Assembly: GCA_022385805.1 (NCBI GenBank)
Contig: MU277740.1
Coordinates: 93,995-157,994 of the forward strand
Direction of reading: 5' to 3'
DNA: 64,000 bases
Origin: Pilatotrama ljubarskyi
Lineage: Eukaryota; Basidiomycota; Agaricomycetes; Polyporales; Polyporaceae
The position numbers and the translations under genes are program-made. Positions 22,810 to 35,955 of this stretch are shown here, piece after piece. The stretch's first letter is position 1; every line of letters starts with the position of its first letter. The notes under the pieces are model-generated. The model was not told where the DNA came from and did not search any database. It saw only the letters and a program-made list of their open reading frames with translations.

Positions 22810-25690
22810 ATGTTCAAAGGATCCAGAACGCAACGTACGCACCGTTTCGTCTCTGGTGAGTGCCTATACCTCACAAACGGTGTCCCTCTCCATGTGCTGT
22901 AGCTCTCCCAGCCGGAGTGCCACTCCCGCGGGCCGTCATTAACCAGATGTTGGGTCACTCAGCGGGCGGCCTGTTCCCCAACGATGACGGCTCCCCGGGA
23001 TTCGCAATGCCCGCCCTTGCCGGCGATATCATCGAAGTGGACCCAACGGAGAACGCTCCGGTGCCCGAAGAGATTGTGCCGGAGGGACCACCTGGCAGCG
23101 TGCTCGAAGTAAAGTACTTGATCGAGACTCACGATTCGTTCAAGAACCAGTGGATCATCAAGCCGGCGCCTCAGACGACCGAGGACGAGAAGGCGACAAA
23201 GAACGACGGGTCGAAGTACTCCGTGTACGCGTTCAGCGTCATTCGGAAGTACAACTACACCCAGGACGGGCGGGCGAACACGTTCAACGTCACGACCACG
23301 CTCCAGATCAACAGCCCGGAGCTCATCAAGGTCGGGCAGGATGTCATCGGCAATGCGCCGGGCATCTCCTGGACAGCCAAACCGCTCCGAGTACTTTCCA
23401 TCGCTCGTCGACCGAGGGAAGTCTACAACTCAATCTCTCTTGTAGATTGATCCGCACACGCTCCTGGCCTGGTTCCCGGAGCTAGAGGCCCATTCCGCCG
23501 AGCTTGCGGCAAAGGTTGAACGCGAGCCCGAGGACTCGCCCATCCGCCGCACGCACGAGCACCTGAACCACCTGCTCTCCTATCTGAAGGAGACCTACTC
23601 CTCGACGCTCGAGTCGCTTGCGTCCCTGCTCGAGCATGGCGAGATCACGTTCAATCTACTCTGGGCAATCTTCGTTCCGGGAAAGACGACATTGTATACA
23701 CTGTGCCCCATCACCTCCGAGCCTCGCGCTCTGCGCCTCGTGCATGCCGAGCTCTGTCAGAAGGCGGACAACCAGGCGCCCGTGTCTGCGGCGTACGACC
23801 CGACCGGCCTCCTCGCGTCAAAGGGCTCCCAGGAGCAGCAGATGCAGTACTTCTGGCGCCTCGTGGTCGAGTACATCGAGGTGGACATCGGGAGTCACAC
23901 AGACAACCAGAGCCAAGGCTCCGGCGTCGAGGATGGGGTTAAGCCTCAGAGCGACGCGAAGCCCACGTTTGGGTATGCCGGCTTGGGAAGGGTGTTGGAC
24001 GTGCAACGCTTCAAGGGCACGAAGAAGATCTCGTCCCTGGTCGCGTTCCCGATTCAGCATTACGCAGGGCCCGATGGCGTGGAGGGCCTCACGAAGAGGT
24101 TGATCCAGCGCGGCAAGAAGTGGGCCGAGGTCGCGGGCGGAATGCACCATGTCGCCTATCGTGGACTCGCGTTCAAGTTCAAGGAGGTGGCGCACATCAA
24201 GTATAGCGTGAGTGTCGCTCCCGAGACTCCCTCCGCTCCGAGACTGATCCTGCGACGATTATAGGTCAACTCTAGGATCATGATCGACCGAAGTAAGCAA
24301 AGCATCGTCTCCTGTCCCATGGGTGTGTATCCCGGTAACCGGTATACGTGCCTCCAGAGACGTTCGCGGATACGGTGCCTAATTACCCGATGCTGCCGCG
24401 GGTGTCGAAGACGCTGTCCGGACAGGATATCGACAGGCACGCTCGGCGCGCGCGGCGTGCGGCAGCTGGGACCGCGACTGCGGACCCGGACGCCCGCGAG
24501 CTTACTGACGAGGAACTCCTCCTCACGTCCCCGATCGTGTATGGGTTCAGTTTCTCAGACAAGCAGTGGTGTGGGTATCATTACTGGACGTTTCGTAACA
24601 TGCGGTCGGGCATGCTGACGTAGATCTGTACAGTGGAGTTCATCGTCGAGCGCGTGGAACACTTCGAGTGGAACGACGAGGCGTTCGAGCAGCTGGTCAT
24701 CCCGCCCGCGCACAAGACAGTGCTAAAAACGTTGGTCGAGTCTCACAACGCCGGGACGTCGAGCAAGTTCGACGACTTCGTGTCCGGCAAGGGACACGGT
24801 CTTGTTATCAACCTCTTCGGCAACCCAGGGACAGGTACGCATCTCGTACTGTGCAGTGCTGTCATGAGAAGATTCATACACGACTTTTGCTTCATCAGGC
24901 AAAAGCTTGACGGCGGAAGCAATGAGCGAATGTACGTTCCCATTCACCACCGTTCCCTCATCGTCATCGAGCTCATCGTAAGCGCGACCCTCCTGCCAGA
25001 CGTGCGAAGTACGACCCATGCGCTATTCTTGAATCTCTCCGTTTTTGACCACTCACTCGCAGAGCCGTTGTATGTCGTGGGAGCAGCCGATCTCGGCACG
25101 CATGCAGAAGCACTGGACCAGAATCTCTCGGCCATCCTGAAGGTGTCCGCGATATGGGGTGCTGTTGTTCTGATCGACGAGGCAGACGTGTTCCTGGAGG
25201 AGCGCATGCTGGCGCACCTCGAGCGGAACGCTATGGTCGCGGTGTTCCTCCGGCAACTCGAGTGCGTTCACTCGATCAACTTACTGATGGACTGACGTCG
25301 AACGCATGTAGGTACTTCCGCGGCATCCTGTTCTTGACGACGAACCGCGTCCGCGTCTTCGACGAGGCGTTCCAGTCCCGCATCCACGTCTCGCTACGCT
25401 ACCAAGACCTCTCGCCGGACGCGAAACGCCACATCTGGCTCGCGTTCCTCAAGAAGGTGAACGGGGACGTCCCGTACGGCGGCCTGAAGCAGGAGGAACT
25501 GCGCTCCCTAGGCGAGAAGAAGGTCAACGGCCGGCAAATCAAGAATATCGTCAAAACCGCGGGTGCGCTCGCAGTTGGACGTCAGGAGACTCTGTCATTC
25601 GCCCATCTAGAGCAGGTTTTGGATCTCATGGAGCAGTTCGACACAGCGTACGTCGATATTCGTTGCTGGCTGAAGTGTGAAGCTGATTAG
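22810..25690 (+). CDS. AAA+ ATPase, fungal DUF7025-type architecture
   Basis: Large soluble AAA+ ATPase of unknown substrate, close in layout to a fungal family with a long N-terminal region (DUF7025-like) before a single AAA module. First exon 22810-22855, second from 22912. The N-terminal part contains DPHTLLAWFPELEAHSAELA and a conserved block through YAGLGRVLDVQRFKGTKKI and MHHVAYRGLAFKF. Walker A, GNPGTGKSLTAEAM, is split by an intron; Walker B is VVLIDEADVFLEER; sensor 1 is ILFLTTNRVRVFDEAFQSRI with the arginine finger; a lid-like segment follows. A splice at TGG-T/gtgggt joins SDKQW to LEFIVERV. Between Walker A and RPLY-type sequence a 6-nt microexon (24972-24977) seems needed to avoid a stop. 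The last few codons before 25690 are uncertain. Confidence 0.82.
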
Positions 25691-26380
25691 AACGACTATA
25701 TAGGCATATCATGTATCAATAGAGCACACGTAGAGGGACTTGTACTTACGAGTATCATGTCCGGGACCTTGCGTGAATTGTGGGATATCTCTTCATGTTG
25801 ACAATGGGCGCCTGGAATTCCGAGGGTCACGCGAACCATGGCTTCTCGAAGGTGCATGGCCGCAGGTGACGGAAGCTGACGTTCTTTGCGGCCCTCGCTA
25901 CTGCAACGGTTTGCTTGTTGTATAGCGTGCGTCAGATCCTTCATACGAAGATCTACAGGAGATCAGGCGTTCGCAACACTGGCATACTGACGACTTTGCG
26001 AGGCAGGGCTCTCATTGTCATCAACGAAGACCTCTACAAGCCTCGAACACGTGCCCAGCGTACCCGAGAGAAGCTCCCACCATGGCATTCGTTGGGCCGT
26101 GCCCGGCGCGATCTATCCATGCAGGCCCGTACTACGCCCGCCCTCTCCCGGCCATCCTATCGCAATGCGAGTCGTACGTTTTTCTTGTCTCACATGGTCG
26201 CTGTTCTCTGCATCGTGCCGCCTTCATTGATCAGATTGACGAGCGGCGAGCGTGGTCGTCAAGTCAGCTGTTCAAAGCGTTGAGGCCCTCGACGGGCTGG
26301 AATGTGAAGAAGAACGCAGACTGACACATACACCGTCTGATCTTGTCTCCTGCCAAGGTACACTTTCTCAAGGGCCGGCG
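25691..26380. other. Intergenic region before GH92 B
   Basis: About 700 bp between the AAA ATPase and GH92 B, both on the plus strand. Open frames here carry no recognisable domain. The right end should contain the GH92 B promoter. Confidence 0.5.
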
Positions 26381-26388
26381 TATAAATG
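26381..26388 (+). promoter_or_regulatory. TATA box of GH92 B
   Basis: TATAAATG 44-51 bp upstream of the first ATG (26432). The equivalent position in GH92 A also carries a TATA box. Confidence 0.6.
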
Positions 26389-26431
26389 TAAGGCATGCAG
26401 GTGCGGCGACGTTGTCGACGGTCTGCCTGTC

Positions 26432-29400
26432 ATGATGCCACTGCGCCGCCGCGTACTGATTGTGCTGGTGACGGCGTTCGCGAGCTGGCCTATATCGGCA
26501 GGTGCGGATGCGTCGTCTGATGCTGCACCGAGTTCTGTCACTGCGTCGACTGCTGTTCGACCACCGTCTTCGCCTACGTTCATCCGTGACGCGGCAAGCC
26601 ATGTCAATCTGTTCATCGGGACGACCAACGGAGGCCACACCTTCCCTGGTAACTATATACTGATGCGCAGATATAACGAAGTGCACAATTCTAACGCATG
26701 ATCAGGCGCGACGATCCCTCATGGAATGGTGAAGGTCGGGATGGACACCGATTCTCCAGGAAACGTAAGTTGAAATGTCTGTACGGACGATCGCAGGCTG
26801 CCGAATCTCACCAGTACTCAGCATGCAGGATACGACGCAAACCCAGTCTTTAATGCAACTGGCTTCTCGCAATTACACGACGATGGAACCGGGGGAGTAT
26901 GTATATCTCACAGACTCGCCGCGTGCGTCTCTCACAGGCCGCTGCCTAGGCCGTTCCTCTATCTCTTTTCAAGCTGTGGCCCTTCGCATCATGCGGGAAG
27001 GGAAATACCTTTGAAGAATGTCAAACGTCGATCGCAGGTCGCAAAGTGTTGAGGAAAGTCTTGCCAGATGGTGATCATTTCATCTCAGGATGCAATGCCA
27101 GATCGCAATGCTGAAAGCTGGAACAAGGGTCTCCGGATGATGCAGCCGAGCCAGGCTACTTCTCATCAAACCTGGTATGCTGTGGTACATCTCCGGAAGT
27201 ATGAAGTAGACTCAACCGATCATAGTCGACTGGCATCCGCGTGGAATTGACCTCAACTCGTCGAGCGGCACTGCACCGGTGAGTATAGTAGTACGGGCAC
27301 TCGAAAGTTCCAGACTGAGGCCCTCCTAGATACACATTCCCGAAGGGCACCAAATTCCCCCGCCTGGTCGTCGATATCACGAATGACGGACAGATGAGCA
27401 GTACGGATCCCTCCATGGACCTGGATCCCGATACTGCTCGCGTAACTGGTATGCCGTAACGCATGAATATAAGCTATGATCTTACTCGCATTCGCAGGTG
27501 GAGCGCACTTCGAAGCCTCCTTCGGGCCAGGACGATACCGCGCTTTCACTTGCGTCGACTTCAAAGGTGACGGGTACGATCTGGTATGCAGATCTTCCAC
27601 TCGTATTTCAGAAGTTTTGACGAAATGAATAGGGCACGCCGACCGAGTATGGCGCATGGCTAGCCGACTTCCCAGTGAAGCAGACCGTTACCCTCACTCA
27701 GCTCTATACTAGTCCGTAGACCTTTTGCACCGAGTGGATAGAAAGGCTGACGAGGCTATTGTGTATTCTTTCAGGCTTCATTGATCAGCTCGGTGCGCTC
27801 TTCACATTCTCTCCGAACAAGAACGGTATGTCCGCAACTAAATCCGAACACGACTTGGCGTCCTCGGCTCATCATGATATAGGAACCACGTCCATTCTCG
27901 CGCGGGTCGGGGTCTCCTTCATTTCTCCGGAGCAGGCTTGCTCGAACGCCGAGCAGGAGATCCCTGACTTCGACTTTGACGGAGTTCGATCTGCTTCCCG
28001 GGCTCAATGGAGTGAACTGCTCGGCAGAGTGCAAGTGGATACCTCGAACGTCGACCCTGAGATTGTAGACCTGTTCTACAGCTCCATGTATAGGACCCAT
28101 CTGTCGCCTGCTGATTGTACGCGTCTCAAAGTCTTCAGGGAGGAAACTGCTCACCGTGACGCTTTGGTCAGATACGGATGAGAATCCTTTATGGAACTCG
28201 ACCGAGCCATATTACGACTCGTTCTACTGCAACGTGAGTAGAATAAACCTGGTAGCAGACATTTACTCACATCCTTTTCCGATACCAAGTGGGACACGTA
28301 TCGAACGCTGTACTCCTTCATGGCACTTCATGACCCAGCGACGTTTGCAAGGATCGTACGTGGTATGATCAACATCCAACAGCATGAAGGTGTATTATCC
28401 GTTGCAGTCACGTGTTCAATTGCTCATCGATGTCATAGGTTGGCTTCCCGAGTGCCGAGGAGCAACCGCCAAGCATTATATTCAGGGCGGCAGCAGTATG
28501 TACTACATCATCTGGCAGAGAGCAGATCCTTACTGATGGCCGGGACAATCGCAGACGGCGACCCGATCGTCGCGGAATTCTTCGTCAAGTGAGAGTGATC
28601 AGAGACCGGCACGATGCCCTGTACTAATTGCAGTAGATTCCACGAGCATGCCAGTGACCTCAGCGTTCCTGCGGACGCGCTCTACCAAGCTCTCCTCGCA
28701 GATGCCGAACTGCAACCGCCGAACTGGGATCTGCAAGGACGGCAGGTGAACATTTGGAAGACTTTGGGATACATACCGTCCGACGTATGGGAAAGGAGCG
28801 GAACGAACTCCAAGCAGGTTTCGAGAACGCTGGAGGTATAGTACCTTGCTCTTGCTCATGGCCAACGCCCACTACTGACTCACTCGACATAGTATGCTTT
28901 TGACGATTTCACAATCTCTCAGGTTGCAAAGATACTCGGCCGTGCAGACGATGCAAGGAAGGTACATAGGTCCCAGCCAGTACCAGTCTGAAATTCGTGG
29001 CTGACGCGTTCGCAGTACGCCCAACGCTCGGAAAACTTCGCGAATGTGTGGAATCCGAACGTTACCTTCCCGGGCCGAAAGGACATCGCTGGCTTCATGC
29101 AGGTTGGTATTTGAGACTTCGGGAAACATTCAGACGATTGAAGAGTCCACCTGCAGCCTCGCTTCGCCGATGGTGTGTTCAACTTCACGGACCCAAGGCA
29201 TTGCAGTATCCACGACCCCCTCCAATCGACGTGCTTCCTGAACGCTCAGAACCATGATGGTTTCTATGAAGGGTCGCCCATCGTGGTACGCATAAAGCTT
29301 TCCGTTCGTGTGGGATGCCGCTGACCGATTCCTCTGTTGCCCGCAGTATTCGCAGTATGTTCCTCATGATACTGCTAAGCTCATCGCACTCCAGGGTGGA

Positions 29401-30138
29401 AGGGAGAAGTTCGTTTCAAGGCTGAACTTCATCTTCGATCAGGTACGTCGTAACCTACAGCTTCACCATCTGGCCGCGAGTTCATAACTCGTTATACCAG
29501 GGCTATTTCGATTCAACCGATGAGCCGTCGCAGCAGATTCCATTTATGTACCACTACGCCAACAGGCCAGGACTAAGCACTCAGCGCTCGCGTCAAGTGA
29601 TCGCCGAGTTCTACAACACCTCCGTGAATGGCCTACCAGGGAACGATGGTAAGCCTTTGCCGTCTCTTCCAGCTCATTATCTAAGAGATATTCCACGTAG
29701 ATTCCGGCGCGATGGGCAGTTACGTCGCGTTCTACCTTGCCGGCCTCTACCCGCTTCCTGCAACAAGGCAATTCCTCTTGTCGTCGCCCTTCTTCAGGGA
29801 AATCTCGTTCAAGAATCCCGTCCTCAACACGACAACGACGATCCGCTCCAGCGGCTTCCGCGGTAACCCGAAGAGTGGTACCGGCGGTCATGTCTTCGTT
29901 CAGGTTAGACGACTCTCTACCGTAGTACTCCGGCTGCGCTTTTTGACGGCCCTCTCATAACCCTTCGCAGAGCGTTAAGATCGACGGGAAGCCATGGAAG
30001 TCGAACTGTTTCATAGACTGGGATGCATTCACAAGTGGCTCGCTCATCGAGCTACAGCTCACCGACAACATCAACATTCCCTGCGGAGCTAGGCCTGACG
30101 CACTACCTCCTTCGCTTTCTACAGGTGGCTATGACTGA
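26432..30138 (+). CDS. GH92 alpha-mannosidase B (secreted)
   Basis: Second GH92 exo-alpha-mannosidase, predicted to be secreted and to release terminal mannose from alpha-mannosides. Tandem ATGs (26432 and 26435) precede RRR and a hydrophobic signal peptide ending near ISAGA. The GH92 landmarks follow: HVNLFIGTTNGGHTFPG, IPHGMVKVGMDTDSPGN, HAGYDANPVFNATGFSQLHD, FDFDGVRSASRAQWSELLG, QQHEGWLPECRGATAKHYIQ, GGSNGDPIVAEFFVK (split by an intron), SQQIPFMYHYANRPG and the C-terminal LPPSLSTGGYD. Introns sit at positions matching GH92 A, and all inspected joins keep frame, so the gene appears intact. It ends only 152 bp from the convergent stop of MFS transporter 2. The exact bond specificity cannot be read from the sequence. 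Confidence 0.88.
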
Positions 30139-30290
30139 ATCTGAAGGATGTCGCATCCGCGACCTAGAGCGTACAATCCTGTCGTACTGAAAGCCGGTCG
30201 CCAATGGATCATGTTGTTCCCTCAGCGAGTCATTGATCACAGACAGCTGACTCACCGTGCCGCCGTGCGTCTTGCGAGGCTCCAGTGTGT

Positions 30291-32897
30291 CTACAGGGTG
30301 TATCTGAAGTCTGGCGCCCGATCTCCTAGTGCTCGCAGTGTCTCGGGGTCGATTGGCGTCTCCTTATCCTCGACCTCGCGTAGACGCGCATCCCGCGCGG
30401 CATTGAGCCGCATGTATATCACCACTACCGATGGGACTACCACGAGACCGGTCGCGACGACCGCTAGCTCGACGACATCTGCGGAAGGTATGATCAGCAT
30501 GTACATTGGCAAGCCAGACGCAAATTCGGGGATACTGACGTCCTACGACGTAGCGCGGCGCGTCTTGGGTTCGGTAGATGTTACTGGCGATAATGCCGCC
30601 GATTTGACCGGACGCGGCTTGAATCGCCATCCCAACACCACGCTTGTAGTGTCCAACGAGGTTGTTTCCAAGCCTATGATTCGATCCGTAAGCCACTTGA
30701 AGTTAATGAATCTCCCGCTCTGAGGTCATGGAATACTTTGCCAATCCGAGTGGCGGAAGGTGCCGTATCCGACACTCACCAGGACGGAACGCCAGGGAAG
30801 CCTGCATACCCACCCGTGACGACAAGGAAAGTGCCGAAGTACTTGACTCCCAGGCTCGCACTTGAGATGTTGATCACGAAGCCGATGAGGCAAAGCAGCA
30901 GTCCCAGTATAATGAAAGGGGACCGTCGCTCGAGCTTGTCGGACCAGACCGCCCACAAGATGACCATGAGAGCTACATGGATAGCGGTTAGGCTTCAGGC
31001 GTGCGTGGGGCTGACAGGATGCGACGCACTTGCAAGCACATACGGCGGTACGCTCAGGAGTTGAGAGATGGCGGGCTCGAAGCCAAAGCTTTGTGAAGGT
31101 GAGGATCACCATAATGCCTCGACGAACATGTAGCGAGGCATACCCGTTGATTATTGACCTGGCGAATAGTACATGATGTCAGGACACAGACGAATAGAGC
31201 TTGGCAACGACGCTTACGGTAAGAACAGAGAGATGCCATACACTATGAACGACTGTTAAATCTCGCCAGGCACTTGTCTCGGAGCTGACAACAGAAAAAC
31301 GCACCTGGGATAACGATGGACATCTCAATCATGCATGTCGCCCAAACCTGCCAGTCGAGCACTGCATCCTGAACATGCTTCAGAGCGAAATGTTCGTCCT
31401 CGCCCACCGACGAGTTGTCATATGCTAGCACACGAAAGCTAGCATGAAGTCCATCAATTCGAATTGTGCAGTGGAAGGCAGCATACTCTTTCGGTGGACT
31501 AAGTATGCTCTTTCTTCAGCATTGAGGAAACCGGCCGTGCTTGGGAAGTCCGCAAAGACTGAAACAATGTCCTGATCGTCTACGCACTCTTCGGGTGCAT
31601 GTAACAAGAACTAGGACTTACACATGAAGGCGGCTACGCCGACAACTACTGATACGATTCCCTCGATGATCTGCGGTGCGAGAGCAGCGAGATCAGTGTT
31701 CGTCGGGCGTGTATCGAGATCAATCATGACTAGAACATACGAAGATCCACGACCAGCCCATCAGACCGCACGTTCCGGACATGAACGAGATGGCATATGC
31801 GATGAGACCAGAGAATGCGCCCGCAAAGGAGGCGCCTCCCCAGAAGAGGCCTATGCGATATTGCAGCATATGGCGCGGGTACCACAATGTCAAGCTGTAG
31901 CGACGGGATGTGGATCAGTCTGTGAGGTCAGAATCACATACTTTGCGAGCGAACACTAACTAATAGAGTACTCCAGGTGACATGCCTGCTTCGGCAATGC
32001 CGAGCAACAGACGTACGGCTAGTAGTTGTGGATACCTACTCCGTCTCAGCGAAGTATTAGACGGGAAAGCGGGTTCAAGCCTACGTCTTCACGAGTCCAT
32101 TTAGCGTACTGACAGTCATATGATGGCTGAGTATGTCCGCCTAAGCCTGAAAAGAGGTAGTGCATACGTGATGATACCCCAAGTGATCTAGGACAAATAT
32201 GCGAAGTCAGACACAGGCACAGGAGGTTCCAGGACAAGAGGCACGGACGGTGATTCCAGGGAGCCATATTGAAGGTCTCATCTTCTTCAGAACGAGACTA
32301 TGGTTGTGGTGGTCAGATTTATAGACAAGCCACCTCATAATGCTAGAAACGGACTTTGCGGGGACGGCAAAGATGCAATTCATCTGCCACGGAGGTGAGT
32401 ACTGCTGCACGATGCCAGAAGCCTTGGCGGTGGAGTGCCGTACGAAGAAATTCAGTGTCTGGCGGACCCCAAGCTGCGATCAGTACGAGAGACAATCTCT
32501 GGTATGAGGACAGACCAAAATTATGTTGAACTTATGACCGGTCAGTTGCAACTGAGAGGTCAATCCCTGGAGCTTCGCGTTTCCTGTAGTATGTGCAGCT
32601 GAGGCCACGGGAACGGATCAATGGTCGTAACTCACCTATGTTCGTCTTGTCGACGAAAGCCACCAGGTACATAGTCGTGACAAGAGGGATCAGCTTCATA
32701 TCGACCTTCCGCCACATCTGTCTCTCTTGAGATGCGGTGAGCCTCGGCACACCCTTCGACTCGGCAACCTCCTTGGATGAAGTCTCTACCCAGCAGAGCA
32801 GTTGGTCACCGCCTGTCTTCCAGATGGAGGTGCCCTTGTCCAGCTGTCGTTGCGACACGCCAGAAGATTGGCCGCAATTGTGCGCAGGGTCAGGCAT
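30291..32897 (-). CDS. MFS transporter 2, anion:cation symporter family
   Basis: Family member with the most divergent N terminus of the seven. It lacks the PPPP stretch and reads GVPRLTASQERQMWRKVDMKLIPL before the TM1 motif FVDKTNIG, where the acidic residue is kept. The following blocks are typical: MLQYRIGLFWGGASFAGAFSG, YDNSSVGEDEHFALKH, a cytosolic SDKLERRSPFI, KYFGTFLVVTGGYAGFPG, LGNNLVGHYKRGVGMAIQ, and the ending LGDRAPDFRYTL. The start at 32897 fits the length of the paralogues; an upstream in-frame ATG at 33041 would add 48 residues with no counterpart. No frameshift was found. Twelve TM segments are expected in the plasma membrane; substrate unknown. Its 3' end faces GH92 B and it lies head to tail with transporter 3. 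Confidence 0.82.
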
Positions 32898-33414
32898 AGC
32901 GGATACAGCGAGACAGGTGTCTGCTTGGCTCACTTCTCCAAATGCACCTTTCTGTAGCCGGTGTAGGTATTTCTCCCACCTGACTGAACCACAGAAGCGA
33001 CAGACGTACCTCTGAGGTGTTCTCCATGGGAGAATGAGCATCGACTCATCCGTGTGACCTCACAGGCCGAGTTCCTGGAACTATGTTTACTCCCGGCCTA
33101 TGAGACGGGCACCCGGTCGCGGAGGCGCAGCCAAAGCCCGTGCACGTTTATTCATAGTCATATCGACATCGTATGGATACGTCCAGAGGAAATAAGAGGT
33201 GAAACGATGTGATTGCATGCGGGGCCATGAGTGCATTGAGCGTGGGGAGGAAGAATAATAAGCGCTCAGCGCTCATCCGCGACTGCTTTGCCTGCGCGCC
33301 TCCGGAGGTCCGCAGGAATGCACTGCGGAGGGCTTGGGCTACTGAATGTACCCATACACTCGTATCGTGCGGTTTCTAGGAGGGATGCAACATGGCGGCT
33401 AACCACAAACAGCA
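32898..33414. other. Spacer between MFS transporters 2 and 3
   Basis: About 0.5 kb, containing the promoter of transporter 2 and the 3' end of transporter 3. If the upstream ATG of transporter 2 (33041) were used, part of this would be coding. No other gene seen. Confidence 0.5.
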
Positions 33415-35955
33415 TCACAGAGTGTACATGAAGTCAGGCGCGCGGTCACCAAGCCTGCGGATCGCCTCTTCCGAGTGGGGTTCCTCCAAGGCCTTCTCCG
33501 TACACTCACGCGCAGCTCGGCGCGCGTTGATGCGAGCATATACTAGAGCTGTGAGTGGGACGAGAACGAGGCCCGCGGCTCCTATTCCGATCTCTATGGC
33601 ATCTGTGCGAGGAGGTGTTAGTCTCACGCTTCTCCGCTTAGACGGAACGGTATGGACTGGGCATATGGCCGAGGAAATACGTACGCCCACGGACGTAGCG
33701 CGGCGCGTCTTGGATGCGATAGATGTTGCTCGCGATTGCCCCACCTACGTTTCCGAACATGAGCTGGACGCCGAGCGCGACGCCCCTCTTGTAGTGGCCG
33801 ACAACGTTGTTTCCGAGCCTGCCTCACAAAACGGTGGGTATGTATGTATACGAGCAGGAAAGATAGAACCCACCAGGAGACGATCGCAGGGAAGCCTGCA
33901 AATCCGCCTACAATGGCGAGGAAGGTGCCGAAGTACTTCACGCCAATGCTCGCTTCTGAGATGTTGATCGCGAAGCCTGCAAGCATGAGAGCGTATCCGG
34001 CAAAGACGAACGGAGAGCGTCGTCGGATTCTGTCGGACCACATTGCCCAAACTACCACAGTGACAGCTACAGAATTCGCCCTCAGTCGCAAGTATCGGCG
34101 GGTCGAGCAGAGGTCGGAGAGGCGTACTGGCAGCGACGTAGGGTGGCACGCTAAGTAGCTGGGAGATCGTGGGGTCAAAGCCAAACCTAAAGCGATGCGG
34201 TCATGGATATGACCCCGCAATGTAGATACGGGGTGGACGTACCCATTGATGATCGACCTGAAGGCAAGAGGTCAACCTGGTCAACACCATATGGTACCAA
34301 AGCGACGTACGGCAGAAAGAGAGCGATGCCATAGGTCACTACGTTGAACATCAGCCGAGGCAAGAGCGAGGTCAAAAACGTCACTTACTGATGCTGTTGA
34401 CCAAGTTCAACGTTGCGCTTGCCCAGGTCTGCCAGTCGAGCAGCCCTTCCCAGAGGTGACGAAGCTCGAAATGCTCCTCTTCGCCCCCTGACGAGTTGTC
34501 GTACTCTACGCAGTAGTGGGTGTTGTAGACATTAGCCTCATGCCCTGTTTTGTTGTTCTGCGCGCGTACTCACTCTTGCGGTACACGATGTAGGCGCGCT
34601 CTTCGGGTGTCAAGAATGGCGCGGTATCGGGGAGGTCCACAAACACTAGTAGCGAGATCATAGCATTGGTTGTGTGTATATGATCCTGCCACGAAGCAAG
34701 TAGCATACTCACGAACGAAGGCTGCGATAGCAACCAGGACCGTCACGAGCCCTTCCAAGACCTGCATCAAGTGGGTTCGGTCATCTCCCCGACGTGAGGG
34801 TAGGAGAAGGCTTACGAAGATCCATGACCAGCCCAGCAGGCCAGCAGTTCCCGACATGAAGGAGATTCCGTACGCCACCAGGCCGGAGAATGCGCCCGCG
34901 AACGTAGCTCCGCCCCAGAAGAGCCCGATGCGGTAGTGTACCATGTATCGAGGGTACCACATCGTGAGACTAAGGATAGCGGCGGATGGGTAGACTCGCA
35001 GAGAAGCGATAGCTGGGACGAATGCTCACTAATAGAAGATGCCGGATGACAACCCCGCTTCAGCCACTCCGAGGGCAACGCGTACGCCGACCAACTGCGG
35101 ATAGCTAGATGGCGGACATGAGCTCATGCATTGCCAGTGGGACAGGTCGCTTAGTATCGAGGCTCACGTCTTCACGAGGCCCATGAGTGTTCTACAGGAC
35201 AATGGATGAGACATGCGCGGGCGGGTACGGAGTAGGCTGCATACGTGATGACGCCCCAAAGGAGCTGGAGATCGCTCCTCAATATCGACAGTCTCTGTAG
35301 AATAGAAGAATGGACGTACCGTAAGTCCTGGCAGCCACCGCGACGGTCCGATCTTCTTCAGAAGCAAGCTTGGAGGAAAAATGCTTTTAGCAATGTACAG
35401 GCAATGGGCTCAGCCGGTCTGCATACTTCGCTGGAATCGTGCAGACAGAATAGGACTGTTGGCGACATCAGGATGTAGTGCCTCGAAAAAGTCGTCCAGT
35501 ACATACCACGAAGTACATAGTCTTCAAGGGCGTATATCTCAGCATGAAGGCGGGAAGTGAATGAGCGAGGCTGAGCGCACCAGAGCGACATTGTACTCAT
35601 TCTCCACGAGGTTGAGTTGCGTTATGAGACCCTGAAGCTTCGCATTCCCTGTGATTCTGATTGAGACGAAGGGATCTAACGCGATGGAACCGCGGGTTCG
35701 ACGTCAGAGCTCACCTATGTTGCCTCGGTCTACAAAAGACATGAGGTACATCACCGTGATGACAGGCAGAAGGCGCATGTCGATCTTCCTCCATATGCGA
35801 GCCTCCTCCTTTGCAGATAGAGTCATGGGCGGAGGAGGGAGTGACTTGAGATTGAAAGGGAAGATCGGCTCCGAAGACACGTCTTCCAATACGACCTCGA
35901 CCACGTCTTTGTCCACGCTGCTGCGACGAGACTTCTGCTCTACTTGAAGCAACAT
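33415..35955 (-). CDS. MFS transporter 3, anion:cation symporter family
   Basis: The start at 35955 gives a charged cytosolic tail with PPPP, then RKIDMRLLPVIT and the TM1 motif FVDRGNIG. Recognisable blocks follow: ITVYFVL-type TM2 region, WLPGLT, MWYPRYMVHYRIGLFWGG, AGAFSGLVAYGISFMSG, the central loop with Ser-Gly-Gly instead of the usual Ser-Val-Gly before EEEHFE, SDRIRRRSPFV, KYFGTFLAIVGGFAGFP, GHYKRGVALG-like TM10 and the ending LGDRAPDFMYTL. The Met replacing Arg in that last motif is unique among the seven. The gene appears intact, with about a dozen short introns. It is divergent from the PH-like gene at 37016, sharing a 1.06-kb upstream region. Substrate unknown. Confidence 0.85.
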
